Origin: DAIDJD01 sp035485275
Lineage (GTDB): Bacteria; Oederibacteriota; JAJYGY01; DAIDJD01
NCBI GenBank assembly: GCA_035485275.1
Contig: DATHOE010000023.1
Span: forward strand, 1-40,472
Direction: 5' to 3'
Length of the DNA stretch: 40,472 bases
The notes beneath the pieces were generated by a model. That model saw only the letters and a list, made by a program, of their open reading frames with translations, searched no databases and was not told the DNA's origin. The translations under genes and the position numbers were made by a program. Within the stretch, counting starts at the first letter, position 1. The number at the start of each line of letters is the position of its first letter. This document shows, one piece after another, positions 38,448 to 40,472 of this stretch.

Positions 38448-39782
38448 CTAGGCGAGGGAGGCCGAGGCCTGCGAGGCCAGGCGGTTGAGGATGGCCACGA
38501 AGCGCTCCTGCAGGCGCTCGTCGGGCAGGCGCTGGGCGAGCTCGGCCGCGAAGCCTTCGGTGATCATGGTCTCGGTCTCGCGGATGGGGATGCCGCGGGA
38601 GAGCAGGTAGAACTTCTCGTCCTCGTCGATGCCGCCGATGCTGGCGGCGTGCTTGCAGGCCACGTCGTCGGCCTCGATCTCGAGGGTGGGGATGCTCTCG
38701 GCGCGCGCGTCGCTGCTCAGAAGCAGGTTGGGGTTGCTCTGGAAGGCGTTGGTGTTCTGCCCGCTCTTGAAGATCTTGACCACGCCGTCGAAGTAGAAGC
38801 GGCTGGAGCCCCTCAGGATGCTCTTCACCAGGGCGTCGGAATTGCCCGAGCGGCCCACGTGGTCCTGCAGGGTGCGGATCTCCACCTGCTGGCCGCCCGA
38901 GGCCAGGGCGAGCCCGAGCAGGTCCACGCTGCCGCCGCCGCCTTCGATGCGTGTGCCCAGGAAGCTGGTGGACCAGGCGCCCCCGGCGACGACGCCGAGG
39001 GTGTAGAGCCGGGCGTCGTCGGCCAGCACCGTGCTCTGGCGCAGGGCCGCCCCGCTGGCGTGGTTGAGGGCCTGGAAGTTGATGTAATTGAGGCGCGCGT
39101 TCGGCTGCAGGATCAGCTCCGCCACGCCCGCCAGGAGGCCGGGGGCCTCGCCCGCGGAATGGGCCTCGTCCACCACCGTGGCCTCGCTGCCCGCCTCCGC
39201 GATCACCAGGGTGTGCGGGAAGAAGCCGGCGTGCCCGCCGGTGTGGGCCCCGCGCAGGCGCAGGGGCTTCTCCAGCTTCACGTTGCGGGGGATGTAGACC
39301 AGGGCGCCCTGGCCGAAGTAGGCGGCGTGCAGGGCCGCATAGAGGGTCTCGTCCACGGCCGTGCGGCTGAACAGGTGCTTCTCGATCAGGTCGGGCCGCA
39401 GGCGCAGGGCCTCGCCCAGGGGCAGGAAGAGCACCCCGGCCTTGCGGGCCTCCTCGTCCAGGAGCACGGGCTCGGTGCCCTCGCAGCCGAAGCTCATGGC
39501 CCCTGCCAGGGGGCCCCATTCGCCGTCGAGCCTGGGCTTGAGGGCCTCAGGGATCGCCAGCTTGGGGCCGGGCTCCATGGGCTGTTCGGGCCACTGCGCG
39601 GCGCCCTTCAGCCATCTTGTGCCGGTCTTGCGGTCCTTCTCGGCCAGGCCCTGCTCGAAGGCCTTCCAGCCGCGCAGGCGCCGCTCCTTGAGCCAGGGCG
39701 TGTCGCCGAAGGACGCGGAGAGCCTCTCCACCGAGGCCAGGGAAAAGAATTCCTTGAAGCTTTTCGTCGCCGTCGCCGTCAT
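38448..39782 (-). CDS. sufD: Fe-S assembly scaffold protein SufD
   Basis: The 444-residue protein has the SUF beta-helix core (AEAGSEATVVDEAHS, INFQALNHASGAAL, GRSGNSDALVKSILRGSSRF, NPNLLLSSDARAESIPTLEIE). The C-terminal KHAASIGGIDEDEKFYLLSRG matches SufD. It partners with SufB to build clusters. Its ATG overlaps the sufB stop (TGATG). No sufC gene lies between sufB and sufD. Confidence 0.96.
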   Translation of the reverse strand: MTATATKSFKEFFSLASVERLSASFGDTPWLKERRLRGWKAFEQGLAEKDRKTGTRWLKGAAQWPEQPMEPGPKLAIPEALKPRLDGEWGPLAGAMSFGCEGTEPVLLDEEARKAGVLFLPLGEALRLRPDLIEKHLFSRTAVDETLYAALHAAYFGQGALVYIPRNVKLEKPLRLRGAHTGGHAGFFPHTLVIAEAGSEATVVDEAHSAGEAPGLLAGVAELILQPNARLNYINFQALNHASGAALRQSTVLADDARLYTLGVVAGGAWSTSFLGTRIEGGGGSVDLLGLALASGGQQVEIRTLQDHVGRSGNSDALVKSILRGSSRFYFDGVVKIFKSGQNTNAFQSNPNLLLSSDARAESIPTLEIEADDVACKHAASIGGIDEDEKFYLLSRGIPIRETETMITEGFAAELAQRLPDERLQERFVAILNRLASQASASLA

Positions 39783-40472
39783 CAGCCGATGCCGCCTTCC
39801 ATCTCAAGCTCCATCAGGCGCTTGAGCTCGACCGCGTACTCCAGCGGCAGCTCCTTGGTGAAGGGCTCCATGAAGCCGTTGACGATCATCAGCCTGGCCT
39901 CGTCGCCGGTGATGCCGCGCGAGGTGAGGTAGAAGAGCTGCTCGTCGCCGATCTTGCTGACGGTGGCCTCGTGGCCGATGTTGACGTCCTTCTCGTCCAC
40001 CTGCATGGTCGGGTAGGTGTCCGAGCGGCTGCCCTCGTCCATGAGCAGGGCGTCGCAGACGGTGTTGATGTGCACCTTCTTGGCGCCGGGCATGACGCGC
40101 ACCAGGCCGCGGTAGCTGGTGCGGCCGCCGTCCTTGCTGATGCTCTTGCTGGTCACGGTGGCGGAGGTGTTGCCGGCGAAGGCCACGATGCGGGCGCCGG
40201 CGTCCTGGTGCATGCCCTTGCCGGCGAAGGCCACGCTCATGACCTCCCCGCTCGCCCCCTCGCCCTTGAGGTAGATCGCGGGGTACTTGACCGTCAGGAA
40301 GCTGCCCAGGTTGCCGTCGATCCACTCCACCCGGGCGTTCTCGTAGGCGAAGGCGCGCTTGGTGACCAGGTTGTAGACGTTCTTGGACCAGTTCTGGATG
40401 GTGGTGTAGCGGATGGTCGCGCCCTTCATGGCTATCAGCTCCACCACGGCGCTGTGCAGGGCGTGCTCGCTG
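39782..40472 (-). CDS. sufB: Fe-S assembly scaffold protein SufB (5' end beyond window)
   Basis: The visible 230 residues are the C-terminal half of SufB, open to the window edge. Motifs include IRYTTIQNWSKNVYNLVTKR, AFAGKGMHQDAGARI, HINTVCDALLMDEGSRSDTYP (Cys of the cluster or sulfur site and the following acidic/His-like region; first 15 are HINTVCDALLMDEGS) and GHEATVSKIGDEQLFYL. Assembly of the nascent cluster occurs on SufB in the SufBCD complex. It is the most upstream gene of the SUF run seen here. Confidence 0.95.
   Translation of the reverse strand, partial: SEHALHSAVVELIAMKGATIRYTTIQNWSKNVYNLVTKRAFAYENARVEWIDGNLGSFLTVKYPAIYLKGEGASGEVMSVAFAGKGMHQDAGARIVAFAGNTSATVTSKSISKDGGRTSYRGLVRVMPGAKKVHINTVCDALLMDEGSRSDTYPTMQVDEKDVNIGHEATVSKIGDEQLFYLTSRGITGDEARLMIVNGFMEPFTKELPLEYAVELKRLMELEMEGGIG

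Overview
The window is a chromosomal piece of a GC-rich, Gram-negative-type bacterium. Several lipoproteins, predicted outer-membrane beta-barrels, an ArnT-like lipid glycosyltransferase and a FlgO/CsgG-like protein imply an outer membrane. I cannot name the organism. The Thr/Ser/Pro-rich linker and FlgD-like C-terminal domain of the NHL-repeat protein, plus a fused siroheme decarboxylase, would fit an uncultured candidate phylum, but this is an impression and not a determination. The main genes are strongly GC-rich and compact, with many stop/start overlaps such as TGATG and ATGA. The stretch from about 2.66 to 7.9 kb is visibly AT-richer and reads as accessory DNA.

Layout. 1-2.66 kb: the 3' part of a mitochondrial-type aconitase, a strong bidirectional terminator, a secreted TPR protein and tRNA-Glu(CUC). 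2.66-4.9 kb: an AT-rich minus-strand cluster holding an HNH endonuclease, a Trp-rich small membrane protein and a membrane-anchored beta-rich protein, with two diverged copies of a repeat of about 170 bp after the first and third of these. 4.9-7.8 kb: a tight minus-strand operon ending in a terminator. It encodes a broken two-TM protein, a zinc-ribbon membrane protein, a P-loop kinase, a 2H (LigT-like) phosphoesterase and two PH-like membrane proteins. 7.9-10.2 kb: a secreted papain-like protein that has lost its catalytic residues, a zinc-ribbon/DUF3592-like membrane protein and an XRE regulator. 10.4-14 kb: a large NHL-repeat surface protein and a small protein made of six 27-residue helical repeats. 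14.1-16.5 kb: a GH31 alpha-glucosidase on the plus strand. 16.5-20.8 kb: a minus-strand run with small proteins (including a 39-residue one), an MBL-fold hydrolase, a beta-barrel/TPR protein and an ArnT-like transferase. 20.87-23.13 kb: a plus-strand pair made of a VirD4/TraG-like ATPase and a replication-relaxation winged-helix protein, with no conjugation genes around it.

23.1-40.5 kb is one long minus-strand run. In order of transcription it carries sufB (partial), sufD, sufS, sufE and a SufT-like DUF59 gene (Fe-S cluster assembly), a divergent sigma factor with a membrane partner, a fused siroheme decarboxylase, nadA, an RlmI-like methyltransferase, a heterodimeric ABC exporter, nadB, a thioesterase, a HAD phosphatase, a FlgO-like/beta-barrel protein and a lipoprotein. 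Metabolic themes meet here: Fe-S assembly feeds the 4Fe-4S enzymes NadA and aconitase, NadB makes the iminoaspartate that NadA uses, and siroheme decarboxylase belongs to the alternative heme or heme d1 route.

The strongest candidates for something undescribed are the orphan VirD4-like/replication-relaxation pair, the kinase/2H-phosphoesterase/PH-protein operon, and the HNH/Trp-rich/membrane-barrel cluster with its duplicated element.
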